Positions 54,012 through 63,691 of a DNA stretch of 64,000 nt are shown one piece after another. This DNA is from Pseudomonas sp. (GTDB lineage: Bacteria > Pseudomonadota > Gammaproteobacteria > Pseudomonadales > Pseudomonadaceae). Numbering within the stretch: position 1 is the stretch's first letter; each line of letters opens with the position of its first letter. The translations under genes were made by a program, and so were the position numbers. The notes under the pieces are model-generated. The model made no database searches and was not told the origin of the DNA. It saw nothing but the letters and a program-made list of their open reading frames with translations. The DNA lies in NCBI RefSeq assembly GCF_002796985.1, contig NZ_PEKX01000016.1, positions 62,001 through 126,000 of the forward strand. The letters run 5' to 3'.

Positions 54012-57000
54012 ATGGCAATTGAAAATATCGGTCTGGTAGCCGTCACCGAGAACGCAGCCAAGAAGGTTGCGGTCAAGGCTGGTGGAAAGATCAAGGCACA
54101 AGCGGGTACCAAGTACCTTCTTCAAGTTGAAAACAACGACGTTGCACCTGAAAACGTTACCGTCAAACGCGTTGGCAAGGACCTGCTGGTTCAGTTCGAG
54201 GGCAGTGAAAAGCCCGACCTGACCATCCAGGACTTCTTTGCCGACGGCATGGACAGCCAGCTCTACGGCGTTGCTGAAGACGGCCAGCTGTACGCCTACG
54301 TCCGCACCGACGGCGAAGGCTTCGGTGGCCAACTGCTGCTGGCCGATGGCGAGTCCGCTCCCATTGCGCTGGGTGGCGACGCCCTGGCAGACGGCGCCCC
54401 TTATCTGGCGTCCACTTTCGATGACGCAGCAGGCTTCGTCCTGTGGCCGTGGCTGCTCGGCCTAGCCGGCATTGGTGCCGCTGCCGCGGCTATCATTCAC
54501 CACAATCAGAATGATGATCACCACCACGGGAAATCGACCAGCCCGGCCCCGACCAACATCAAGGCGATGGACGACGTCGGTCCGATCCAGGGCCAACTGC
54601 ACAACGGCGATATCACCGACGATTCGCACCCGGCGATTTCCGGTAACGGCGTTCCCGGCGCGATCATCCATGTCTTCGACAATGGCCAGGAAATCGGCTC
54701 CACCACTGTGCAGCCGGACGGCACCTGGTCGTTCACCCCTGAGCTCGCCGACGGCGCGCACAGCATCGACATCACCCAGGAAGTCCCCGGCCAGAAGCCC
54801 AGCGCTCCGGTCGATGTCGTCGACATCACCGTCGATACCACTCCGCCGGTCGCACCGACCGCCGAGATCGAAGGCGCCAAGACTGACGGTGGTGAAACCT
54901 ACAGCAACGACAGCACGCCGACCATCCACGGTAACGGCGAGCCGGGCGACAAGATCATCATCGTCTTCCCCACCGGCGAAACCGTTGAAACCATCGTCGC
55001 CGATGACGGCACCTGGGTGGCCCCGCAGCCGACCCAACCGCTGCCCGAAGGCAACAACGACATCAAGGTGATCGAGCAGGACCCTGCCGGTAACCAGACC
55101 GAGATCATCGTTCCGGTGATCATCGACACCATCGCCCCGACCGCTCCCGAGGTTCATCTGGACCCGGCTTCCGACACCGGCATCAAGGGCGATGACATCA
55201 CCAGCGACACCAAGCCGACCATCGACGGCAAGACCGAGCCGGGTGCCGACGTCACCGTCACCTTCCCCAACGGCGAAGAGATCCACACCAAGGCCGACGA
55301 GAACGGCGACTGGTCCGTCACCCCGACCCAGCCGCTGCCCGAAGGCAACAACGACATTACCGTCATCGCCACCGACCCGGCAGGCAACCAGAGCGAGCCC
55401 ACGGTCATTTCCGTGGTGATCGATACCACCCCGCCGACCGCGCCGGAAGCGCACCTGGACCCGGACTCCGACTCGGGCATCAAGGGTGATGACATCACCA
55501 ACGACACCAAGCCGACCATCGACGGCAAGACCGAGCCGGGCGCCGAGGTCACCGTGACCTTCCCGACTGGCGAAGTTGCCACCACCACCGCTGATGCCAA
55601 TGGCGACTGGCACGTCACGCCGACCCAGCCGCTGCCCGAAGGCAACAACGACATCACCATCATCGCCACCGACCCGGCAGGCAACCAGAGCGAGCCTACG
55701 GTCATCTCCGTGGTCATCGACACCCAGGCCCCGGATGCCCCGGATGCCTGGCTCGACCCTGCGTCCGATTCGGGCACCAAGGGCGACAACATCACCAACG
55801 ACACCAAGCCGACCATCGACGGCCAGACCGAGCCGGGCGCTGACGTAACTGTCACCTTCCCGACTGGCGAAGTGATCAATACCAAGGCGGACGACGAAGG
55901 CAACTGGCACGTTACCCCGACCCAGCCGCTGCCCGAAGGCAGCAACGACATCACCGTCATCGCCACCGACCCGGCGGGCAACCAGAGCGAGCCGACCACC
56001 GTCAACGTGGTCATCGACACCACTCCTCCGGACGCCGACAAGCTGGCCATCACCGGTGTGCTGGACGACGTGGGCCTGATCACCGGCAACATCGAGAACG
56101 GCGGCACCACCGACGACTCGCACCCGACCATCAGCGGCACCGGCACGGCCGGCGACCTCGTCACCGTCTACACCAAGGACACCACCGGCAATCACCCGAT
56201 CGGCAGCACTGTCGTGGGCGAGGACGGCAAGTGGTCGCTGACTCCGGAACTGCCGATCAACGTCGGGCTGAACGAGCTGACCGCCGTTGAAACCGACGTG
56301 GCCGGCAACGCCACCACCAGCCAGCCGTACGACATCACCCTGGACATGTCCGCGCCGAACGCGCCGACCATCGAAAGCGTCTACGACGACGTCGGTCCGT
56401 ACCAGGGCTACCTGCAGAAGGGCGACGTCACCGACGACAACAAGCCGACCTTCAACGGCAGCGCCGAGGCTGGCAGCACCGTCAAGCTGTACGACGGCAG
56501 CAATGTCCTGATCGGCAGCGCCATCGCCGATGGCAACGGCCACTGGAGCATCACCCCGGCAACCGCCCTGGCCGACGGCCAGCACGAGGTCTATGCCACC
56601 GCCACCAACCCGGTGGGCGTGGTCAGCGAGCCGACCGGCCTGTGGCCGTTCAGCGTCGACACCAGCGCTCCGGCCAATGTCACCGACCTGGTCGTGTCCG
56701 ATGACGTCGGCGCCGTGACCGGTCCGCTGCACGATGGCGACACCACCGACGACAACCGTCCGGACTTCAGCGGCGATGCCGAACCGGGCAGCAAGGTCAT
56801 CATCTTCGATAACGGCGAGAAGATCGGTGAAGCCGACGTCGCTGACGACGGCACCTGGTCGTTCACCCCGACCGAACCGCTGGCCGACGGCGAGCACGCC
56901 TTCACCACCGAAGTGGTCGATGAAGCCGGCAACAACAGCGGCCAGAACGACCCGCTGCACGTGATCGTGGACACCCGTGATGTGGTCATCTCCATCACCC

Positions 57001-60000
57001 ACGTGATCGACGACGTGGGCAGCATCACCGGCGACATCGCGCCCCATGGCGTGACCGACGACGTGCGCCCGGAAATCCAGGGTACCGGCAAGTCCGGCAG
57101 CACCATCACCGTCTACGACGGCGAAGTAGAGCTGGGCACCACCACCGTGGACGCCAAAGGCAACTGGAGCTTCACCCCCACCGCCGATCTGGCCGAAGGC
57201 GCGCACGAAATCCGCGCTACCGCCACCGACAAGTCCGGCAACGTCAGCGAGCCGGCGAAGTTCGACTTCAGCATCGACACTACTGCGCCGAACAAGCCGA
57301 GCATTGACCAGGTCTACGACGACGTGGGCGCCATCCAGGGCCCGATCGCGGACGGTGGCGTCACCGACGATTCGACCCCGACAATCTCCGGCAAGGCCGA
57401 AGCGGGCTCGATCGTGACCGTGTACGACAACGGCGAGAAGCTCGGCAGCGTGACCGCCGACAAGGACGGTGACTGGAGCTACACCCCGACCACTCCGCTG
57501 AGCGAAGGCGCTCACGAGTTCATCGTCGACGCCACCGACAAGGCCGGCAACACCAGCGCCAAGTCCGATCCGTTCGACATCGTCACCGACTACACCGCTC
57601 CGGACATGCCGACCATCACCGGCGTGCTCGACAGCATCGGTGAAGTGACCGGCAACATCCCCAATGGCGGCAAGACCGACGACTCCCGTCCGGTCATCAG
57701 TGGCGAAGGCACCGCCGGTGACACCATCACCGTCTACGCCAACGACCCGATCGCCGGCAACCACCCGATCGGCTCCACCACCGTGGGCGAAGATGGCACC
57801 TGGTCGCTGACCCCGGAAACTCCGCTGAACGTCGGTCTGAACGACCTGACCGCCGTGGAAACCGACGCCGCCGGCAACTCCACCAAACCCAGCGACCCCT
57901 ACAGCTTTACCTTCGACCCGGTCGAGCCTGGCGTGCCCGTGATCGTCAACGTCCTCGACGACGTTGGCCCGTACACCGGCTTCCTGCAGAAGGGCGACGT
58001 CACCGACGACAACAAGCCGACCATCAACGGCACCGCCGAGGCCGGCAGCACCGTCAAGCTGTACGACGGCAACAACGTCCTGATCGGCAGCACCACCGCC
58101 GATGCCGACGGCAACTGGAGCATCACCCCGGCAACCGCCCTGGCCGACGGCAAGCATGACGTCTATGCCACCGCCACCAACGACACTGGTGTGGTCAGCC
58201 CGCAAACCGGCAAGTGGGACTTCATCGTCGACACCAGCGCTCCGGACAACGTCACCAACCTGGTCGTCACTGACGACGTTGGTGCCAAGACCGGCCCGCT
58301 GCACGACGGCGACACCACCGACGACAACCGCCCGACCTTCAGCGGCGACGCTGAACCCAACGGCAAGGTCATCATCTATGACAACGGCAACAAGATTGGC
58401 GAAGCCGACGTCGATGCCGATGGTCAGTGGTCCTTCGAACCGACTACCCCGCTGAAGGATGGCGACCACGCCTTCACCACCGAAGTACTGGACGAAGCCG
58501 GCAACAGCAGCGGCCAGAACGACCCGCTGCACGTGATCGTCGACACCAGCGGTCTGGGCGTAGTGATCACCCACGTGATCGATGACGTGGGCAGCATCAC
58601 CGGCGACATCGCACCCAACGGCGTGACCGACGACAAGCGTCCGGAAATCCAGGGCACCAGCAAGCCGGGCAGCATCGTCAAGATCTTCGACGGCAGCGTC
58701 GAACTGGGCAGCACCACCGCCGACGGCAAGGGCAACTGGACCTTCACCCCGTCCAAGGACCTGGTTGAAGGCCCGCACGACGTCTCCGCCATCGCCACCG
58801 ACAAGGCCGGCAACGTCAGTGATCCGTCGACGTTCCACTTCAGTGTCGACACCACCGCGCCGACCAAGCCGAGCATCGACTCGGTGACCGACGACGTGGG
58901 CAGCATCCAGGGCCCGATCGCCAACGGCGGCGTGACCGACGACTCCACCCCGACCCTGGCCGGCCAGGCCGAGGCGGGCTCCACCGTGGTCATCTACGAC
59001 AACGGCCAGAAACTGGGCTCCGTGGTCGCGGATGCCGACGGCGAGTGGAGCTACACCCCGACCACCCCGATCAGCGAAGGCACGCACGACTTCACCGTCG
59101 ATGCGACCGACAAGGCCGGCAACACCAGTCCGAAGTCCGATGTCTTCACCGTCATCACCGACTACACCGCACCGGATGCCAGCAAACTGGCCATCACCGG
59201 CGTGGAAGATCATGCCGGCACCATTACCGGCAACATCGTCAATGGTGGTATCACCGATGACCAGCGTCCGGACATTCACGGTACCGGTACCGCCGGCGAC
59301 CTCGTCACCGTCTACACCAAGGACAGCACCGGTAACCATGTGATCGGCAGCGCGGTCGTGGGCGAAGACGGCAAGTGGTCGATGACCCCGGAACTGCCGC
59401 TGGTCTCGGGTCTCAACGACCTGACCGCCGTCGAGTCCGACCCGGCTGGCAACGCCACCGCGCCGACCGACAAGTACAGCATCACCCTGGACACCTCCGT
59501 GCCCCAGGCGCCGGTCATCGTCAGCGTGCTCGACGACGTTGGCCCGTACACCGGCTTCCTGCAGAAGGGTGACGTCACCGACGACAACAAACCCACCATC
59601 GCGGGTACCGCGCCGGCTGGCAGCGTCGTTCGCCTGTACGACAACAACGACGTCCTGATCGGCAGCACCACCGCCGACACCTCGGGCAGCTGGACCATCA
59701 CCCCGGAAACCGCCATGGCTGACGGCAAGCATGACGTCTATGCCACCGCCACCAACAGCGTGGGCGTGGTCAGTGAACCGACCGGCAAGTGGGACTTCAG
59801 CATCGACACCAGTAAACCGTCCAACGTCACCGACCTGGTCGTCACCGACAACGTCGGCAACGTGACCGGCCCGCTGCACGACGGCGACACCACTGACGAC
59901 AACCGCCCGACCTTCAGCGGTGATGCCGAGCCCAATGGCAAGGTCATCATCTATGACAACGGCACGAAGCTTGGCGAAGCCGACGTCGATGCCGACGGCA

Positions 60001-63000
60001 AATGGGAGTTCAGACCCACCACCGGGCTGGACGACGGCAAGCATGACTTCACCACCGAAGTGCTCGACAAGGCCGGCAACAGCAGCGGCCAGGGCGACAA
60101 GCTGGACGTGATCGTCGACACCAGCGGTGTAGGCGTAGCCATCACCCACGTGATCGATGACGTGGGCAGCATCACCGGCGACATCACCTCCGGTGGCTCC
60201 ACCGACGACAAACGTCCGGAAATCCAGGGCACTTCCAAGGCCGGCAGCACCGTCAAGATCTTCGACGGCAGCGTCGAACTGGGCAGCACCACCGCCGACT
60301 CCAAGGGCAACTGGAGCTTCACGCCCAAGTCCGATCTGGCCGACGGCGCGCACAGCATCCAGGCCATCGCCACCGACAAGGCCGGCGTGGTCAGCACCCC
60401 GGCGACGTTCGACTTCATCGTCGACACCACTGCCCCGAACAAGCCGACCATCGACTCGATCACCGACGACGTGGGCAGCATCCAGGGCCCGATCGCCAAT
60501 GGCGGCGTGACCGACGACTCTACCCCGACCCTGGCCGGCAAGGCCGAAGCCGGCTCCATCGTGGTCATCTATGACAACGGCGCCAAACTGGGCAGCACCA
60601 CCGCCGACCAGGACGGCAAGTGGAGCTACACCCCGACCACTCCGCTGAACGAAGGCGAGCAGAAGTTCACCGTCGACGCCACCGACAAGGCAGGCAACAC
60701 CAGCGCCAAGTCCGACCCGTTCATCATCACCACCGACTACTCGGACCCGGATTCGAACTCGACCAAGCTGACCATCGACAACGTCACCAGCGACAACACC
60801 GTGAATAGCGCGGAGTCCAAAGGCAATGTCACCGTCAGCGGCAAGGTGACCGGCGAATTCACCGCCGGTGACAAGGTGACCTTCAAGCTCGACGGCACCA
60901 CCTACAGCGCCGACGTCAAAGCCGACGGCACCTGGAGCGTGGCCGTGCCCGGCAGCAAGCTGGTGGACAACAGCAGCCACGAGATCGACGCGATCCTGGT
61001 AGCGCACGATGCGGCCGGTAACGCTGGCACCATCACCGCTGAGCACAGCTACAACGTGGCGCTCAACAACGTGTCCATCACCAGCATGAGCAAGGACTCG
61101 GCGATCGATGTCGCCCACTCCACCGACTTCATCACCGCCGATGGCAGTGCCGGGCGTGGTGTGTACGGCAAGCTCGACCAGACCCTGGTCAGCGGCGAGA
61201 AAGTGCAGGTGTCCTTCGACGGCGGCAAGACCTGGGTCACCGCTTCGACCAGCGGCCTGAACTGGACGGCTGTGGATACCACTGCGCACACCGGCAACTG
61301 GACCATCCAGGCGCGTGTGGTGGACGGCAGCGGCGCTCCGCAGACCGATGTGGCCAGCCAGGACGTGAGCCTCCTGGGCAACCAGGGCGGAGCACCGACC
61401 ATCACGGATATTCCGGATGCGGACGGCACCTACACCACGGCCAAGGCGGCCGATGGTGCGGACGTGAAGGTCTCCCTGGCAGGCACCAATGCCAAGGCCG
61501 GCGATACCCTGCACATCATCTGGGGCGACACCACCTATGACCAGGTGCTGACCGCGGACGACATCTCCGCAGGCAAACTGACGGTGACCGTGCCGGCTCA
61601 GCAGACTGTTCAGCAGGGCGGCAAGTTCGACTTCGCCGTCACCGCGCAGATCGTTACCCTGGAAGGGCAGATCAGTTCCCCAAGTGCAGCGATGCAGGTA
61701 CATGGGGAAGGTTGGATTACGCCGGCGCAGGACAGCCTGCTGCGCACGATTACGACGATGAATGGCAGTACTGTCTATCAGGGTGGCGGTTTCACTATCA
61801 CTACCAATGGCGCGCTCAGTCAATATGGCGGGGATAGCACCACCAATGCCGGTGTAGTCATCGGGGGCGACACTTCGAAGTATGGCGAGATCAACTTCAA
61901 CACGCCGGTTTCGAGCTTCAACGTCCAAATCAGTGGGCTTGATGCAACTGGCTCTCGTGTCGTGGTCTATGACGCCCAAGGCAATATCCTGTCAGATACG
62001 ACGGTGAATGCTGACGGCTCCGGTGGCACAACCAAGTCAGCGCTGTACAACTACATCGCACCGGTCGGGACCGATATTGGCAAGGTGATGGTCTACAGCG
62101 ACGGCGCGACCGGCGGTGTAGTGATGAGCAAGCTCAACTTCAACCAGATCCACCACGATCCAGGCTACATCGATACCTTCGCCAACGAAGTGGGCAAGAG
62201 CGGTGGCTTCTACAGTGCCGATGGCCACTACACCATGACGACCACGGGCAGTGTGGTGGTTGAGAAAGATGCGGACTCGCTTTCCGTTCCCCATCTGTAC
62301 ATCGGAAAAAACTACGGTGACATGTCGAGCTCGTCGGCGACTTTTACCTTCGACCAGCCGGTGAAATACATCTCCTACGACATGATGTTGGTGGAAAACA
62401 CCGCCGGTAATGGGTCCTGGTTGGTGGTCTTCGATACCAACGGCAATAAGATCTTCGATCGTTTGTGCACCAATAGTGCCAGTTCGAAGACTAGCTGGGA
62501 GCAATTCAACTACGAGGCTCCGGAGGGGATCAGCATCGGCAAGGTGACGATCTATAGCGACTATGCCGGTATGGCGATCAGTAACTTCACCAGTCTCTTG
62601 TCGCCGGATGTGCCCACTGGTCAGATGGTGGTCGACCATGGCTGGGAGACATACTTCGACGATAGCTCCGTTAACGTGATCACGGTGAACTACGGGCAAA
62701 GCTTTGCCGGCGGCACCTTCAAGGGCGGGGCCAGCCTGGCCGGATACCACAGTGATAGTGGTGCCTTCACTATCAGCGGAACGGCATGGAAGACGGCCTC
62801 AGGCACCTGGGTGAACGCGGGTCAAGGCTCGATGTTCCTGGAGAACGGCAAGACCGCAGTGGTGACCTTCGACTCGGCTCGATCGGAGATCAACGTTTCC
62901 GCTACCGGTATCGAGATGGGCAACACGGCGATCCTCAAGATCTACAGTTCGAGCGGCACGCTGCTGGATACGATCAACATGACCAACCCAACCGGGACGG

Positions 63001-63590
63001 CTGACATGCAGTCGTTCACCTACCATGCGGACGGGAACAGCATTGGCCGTATCGAGCTTACCGGTGAGGCAGGCGGGACTTACATCACCGGTATCTCCTC
63101 GGAGGTCACGAATCTGTCGACGGACAACGACGTCATCTCCATGGTCGTCGACCCGGTTGCCTACTTCGCCCAGGACTCGGCGCACATCCACGGCAGTTCC
63201 GGCCTGGATACGCTCAAGCTCACCGGCGCGAACCAGGTCCTGGACCTGACCAAGCTCACCGGCGACAACGACCTGGCGAAGATCAGCAGCATCGAGAAGT
63301 TCGACATCACCGGCACCGGCAACAACACGTTGAAGATCTCCCTCAACGACGTGCTGAACCTGGGGGAAACCGATCTGTTCCGCAAGGACGGCAAGGTTCA
63401 GGTGATGGTCGATGGCGATGCCGGCGACAAGGTGCAACTGGCCAACCTGCACGACCACGGCACCGCGCCGGGGGTCTGGCAGGCTGCCGGCACCACCTCC
63501 ATCGATGGCGCGACCTACCAGGTCTACAACTACAGCAACCTGGATGCCGAAGTCCTGATCAAGCAGGCCGTCACCGCCTCCATCGTCTAA
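54012..63590 (+). CDS. Giant BapA-type repetitive adhesin, type I secreted
   Basis: 3192 residues, cysteine-poor (one Cys noticed). Start ATG 54012 follows GAGGTG at 8 bp; an upstream in-frame ATG at 53952 lacks this. Order: BapA-prefix-like domain (about 1-130: VKRVGKDLLVQFEGSEKPDL, TIQDFF); hydrophobic stretch LWPWLLGLAGIGAAAAAI plus a His-rich run; about 20 bacterial Ig-like domains of 95-110 residues, with Asp-rich calcium-type motifs (DDVG, TDD); two further Ig-like units to about 61700; three related beta-sandwich modules (61740-63110); and a C-terminal region (DTLKLTGANQVLDLTKLTG, MVDGDAGDKVQLANL) like those of type I-secreted adhesins. Fifteen Ig domains form three copies of a five-domain super-repeat. 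No secretion genes are in the window before its end. Likely role: biofilm cohesion or attachment. Confidence 0.9.
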   Translation: MAIENIGLVAVTENAAKKVAVKAGGKIKAQAGTKYLLQVENNDVAPENVTVKRVGKDLLVQFEGSEKPDLTIQDFFADGMDSQLYGVAEDGQLYAYVRTDGEGFGGQLLLADGESAPIALGGDALADGAPYLASTFDDAAGFVLWPWLLGLAGIGAAAAAIIHHNQNDDHHHGKSTSPAPTNIKAMDDVGPIQGQLHNGDITDDSHPAISGNGVPGAIIHVFDNGQEIGSTTVQPDGTWSFTPELADGAHSIDITQEVPGQKPSAPVDVVDITVDTTPPVAPTAEIEGAKTDGGETYSNDSTPTIHGNGEPGDKIIIVFPTGETVETIVADDGTWVAPQPTQPLPEGNNDIKVIEQDPAGNQTEIIVPVIIDTIAPTAPEVHLDPASDTGIKGDDITSDTKPTIDGKTEPGADVTVTFPNGEEIHTKADENGDWSVTPTQPLPEGNNDITVIATDPAGNQSEPTVISVVIDTTPPTAPEAHLDPDSDSGIKGDDITNDTKPTIDGKTEPGAEVTVTFPTGEVATTTADANGDWHVTPTQPLPEGNNDITIIATDPAGNQSEPTVISVVIDTQAPDAPDAWLDPASDSGTKGDNITNDTKPTIDGQTEPGADVTVTFPTGEVINTKADDEGNWHVTPTQPLPEGSNDITVIATDPAGNQSEPTTVNVVIDTTPPDADKLAITGVLDDVGLITGNIENGGTTDDSHPTISGTGTAGDLVTVYTKDTTGNHPIGSTVVGEDGKWSLTPELPINVGLNELTAVETDVAGNATTSQPYDITLDMSAPNAPTIESVYDDVGPYQGYLQKGDVTDDNKPTFNGSAEAGSTVKLYDGSNVLIGSAIADGNGHWSITPATALADGQHEVYATATNPVGVVSEPTGLWPFSVDTSAPANVTDLVVSDDVGAVTGPLHDGDTTDDNRPDFSGDAEPGSKVIIFDNGEKIGEADVADDGTWSFTPTEPLADGEHAFTTEVVDEAGNNSGQNDPLHVIVDTRDVVISITHVIDDVGSITGDIAPHGVTDDVRPEIQGTGKSGSTITVYDGEVELGTTTVDAKGNWSFTPTADLAEGAHEIRATATDKSGNVSEPAKFDFSIDTTAPNKPSIDQVYDDVGAIQGPIADGGVTDDSTPTISGKAEAGSIVTVYDNGEKLGSVTADKDGDWSYTPTTPLSEGAHEFIVDATDKAGNTSAKSDPFDIVTDYTAPDMPTITGVLDSIGEVTGNIPNGGKTDDSRPVISGEGTAGDTITVYANDPIAGNHPIGSTTVGEDGTWSLTPETPLNVGLNDLTAVETDAAGNSTKPSDPYSFTFDPVEPGVPVIVNVLDDVGPYTGFLQKGDVTDDNKPTINGTAEAGSTVKLYDGNNVLIGSTTADADGNWSITPATALADGKHDVYATATNDTGVVSPQTGKWDFIVDTSAPDNVTNLVVTDDVGAKTGPLHDGDTTDDNRPTFSGDAEPNGKVIIYDNGNKIGEADVDADGQWSFEPTTPLKDGDHAFTTEVLDEAGNSSGQNDPLHVIVDTSGLGVVITHVIDDVGSITGDIAPNGVTDDKRPEIQGTSKPGSIVKIFDGSVELGSTTADGKGNWTFTPSKDLVEGPHDVSAIATDKAGNVSDPSTFHFSVDTTAPTKPSIDSVTDDVGSIQGPIANGGVTDDSTPTLAGQAEAGSTVVIYDNGQKLGSVVADADGEWSYTPTTPISEGTHDFTVDATDKAGNTSPKSDVFTVITDYTAPDASKLAITGVEDHAGTITGNIVNGGITDDQRPDIHGTGTAGDLVTVYTKDSTGNHVIGSAVVGEDGKWSMTPELPLVSGLNDLTAVESDPAGNATAPTDKYSITLDTSVPQAPVIVSVLDDVGPYTGFLQKGDVTDDNKPTIAGTAPAGSVVRLYDNNDVLIGSTTADTSGSWTITPETAMADGKHDVYATATNSVGVVSEPTGKWDFSIDTSKPSNVTDLVVTDNVGNVTGPLHDGDTTDDNRPTFSGDAEPNGKVIIYDNGTKLGEADVDADGKWEFRPTTGLDDGKHDFTTEVLDKAGNSSGQGDKLDVIVDTSGVGVAITHVIDDVGSITGDITSGGSTDDKRPEIQGTSKAGSTVKIFDGSVELGSTTADSKGNWSFTPKSDLADGAHSIQAIATDKAGVVSTPATFDFIVDTTAPNKPTIDSITDDVGSIQGPIANGGVTDDSTPTLAGKAEAGSIVVIYDNGAKLGSTTADQDGKWSYTPTTPLNEGEQKFTVDATDKAGNTSAKSDPFIITTDYSDPDSNSTKLTIDNVTSDNTVNSAESKGNVTVSGKVTGEFTAGDKVTFKLDGTTYSADVKADGTWSVAVPGSKLVDNSSHEIDAILVAHDAAGNAGTITAEHSYNVALNNVSITSMSKDSAIDVAHSTDFITADGSAGRGVYGKLDQTLVSGEKVQVSFDGGKTWVTASTSGLNWTAVDTTAHTGNWTIQARVVDGSGAPQTDVASQDVSLLGNQGGAPTITDIPDADGTYTTAKAADGADVKVSLAGTNAKAGDTLHIIWGDTTYDQVLTADDISAGKLTVTVPAQQTVQQGGKFDFAVTAQIVTLEGQISSPSAAMQVHGEGWITPAQDSLLRTITTMNGSTVYQGGGFTITTNGALSQYGGDSTTNAGVVIGGDTSKYGEINFNTPVSSFNVQISGLDATGSRVVVYDAQGNILSDTTVNADGSGGTTKSALYNYIAPVGTDIGKVMVYSDGATGGVVMSKLNFNQIHHDPGYIDTFANEVGKSGGFYSADGHYTMTTTGSVVVEKDADSLSVPHLYIGKNYGDMSSSSATFTFDQPVKYISYDMMLVENTAGNGSWLVVFDTNGNKIFDRLCTNSASSKTSWEQFNYEAPEGISIGKVTIYSDYAGMAISNFTSLLSPDVPTGQMVVDHGWETYFDDSSVNVITVNYGQSFAGGTFKGGASLAGYHSDSGAFTISGTAWKTASGTWVNAGQGSMFLENGKTAVVTFDSARSEINVSATGIEMGNTAILKIYSSSGTLLDTINMTNPTGTADMQSFTYHADGNSIGRIELTGEAGGTYITGISSEVTNLSTDNDVISMVVDPVAYFAQDSAHIHGSSGLDTLKLTGANQVLDLTKLTGDNDLAKISSIEKFDITGTGNNTLKISLNDVLNLGETDLFRKDGKVQVMVDGDAGDKVQLANLHDHGTAPGVWQAAGTTSIDGATYQVYNYSNLDAEVLIKQAVTASIV
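54462..54534 (+). other. Hydrophobic helix and His/Asp-rich segment of the adhesin
   Basis: Encodes a glycine/alanine-rich hydrophobic run followed by IIHHNQNDDHHHGK, between the BapA-prefix domain and the first Ig-like domain. Confidence 0.6.
56028..60746 (+). repeat. Three copies of a five-Ig-domain super-repeat in the adhesin
   Basis: Copies at 56028-57599, 57600-59171 and 59172-60746. The first two are exactly 1572 bp (524 codons); the third is one codon longer. Each has the domain order marked by ITGVLD/ED, DDVGPY-x-G, VTDLVV-type, VITHVIDDVGSITGDI and DDVGSIQGPI. Corresponding domains in different copies are much more alike than neighbouring domains. Confidence 0.9.
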
Positions 63591-63605
63591 CGCAGCCCCT
63601 GGAAA

Positions 63606-63632
63606 GGGAGGCGGGAACCCATCCCGCCTCCC
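63606..63632 (+). terminator. Hairpin after the adhesin gene
   Basis: GGGAGGCGGGA-ACCCA-TCCCGCCTCCC, 11-bp perfect stem without a T run; probably a leaky terminator or RNA stabiliser. Confidence 0.6.
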
Positions 63633-63651
63633 GCTCCGAACCTTATTGCTC

Positions 63652-63673
63652 GCTCCGCCGCTCGCGGCGGAGC
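63652..63673 (+). terminator. Second hairpin before the next gene
   Basis: GCTCCGCCG-CTCG-CGGCGGAGC, 9-bp perfect stem, 19 bp upstream of the next start codon. Confidence 0.5.
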
Positions 63674-63691
63674 TCACCAGAGACTCTTCAA

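Noticed and set aside
54012..54560. LapA-type N-terminal retention module with a LapG cleavage site in the adhesin
   Set aside because: The N-terminus is of BapA-prefix type and I found no TAAG-like site; the alanine run in GIGAAAAAI is not enough.
55140..60746. CRISPR-like or tandem DNA repeat array
   Set aside because: The repeats are in-frame protein domains of about 285-330 bp with divergent sequence, not short direct repeats with spacers.
54462..61979. 2505-codon open frame antisense to the adhesin
   Set aside because: It mirrors the adhesin's repeats and GC-rich third positions, has no start signal or family motif, and its repeat pattern is explained entirely by the plus-strand gene.
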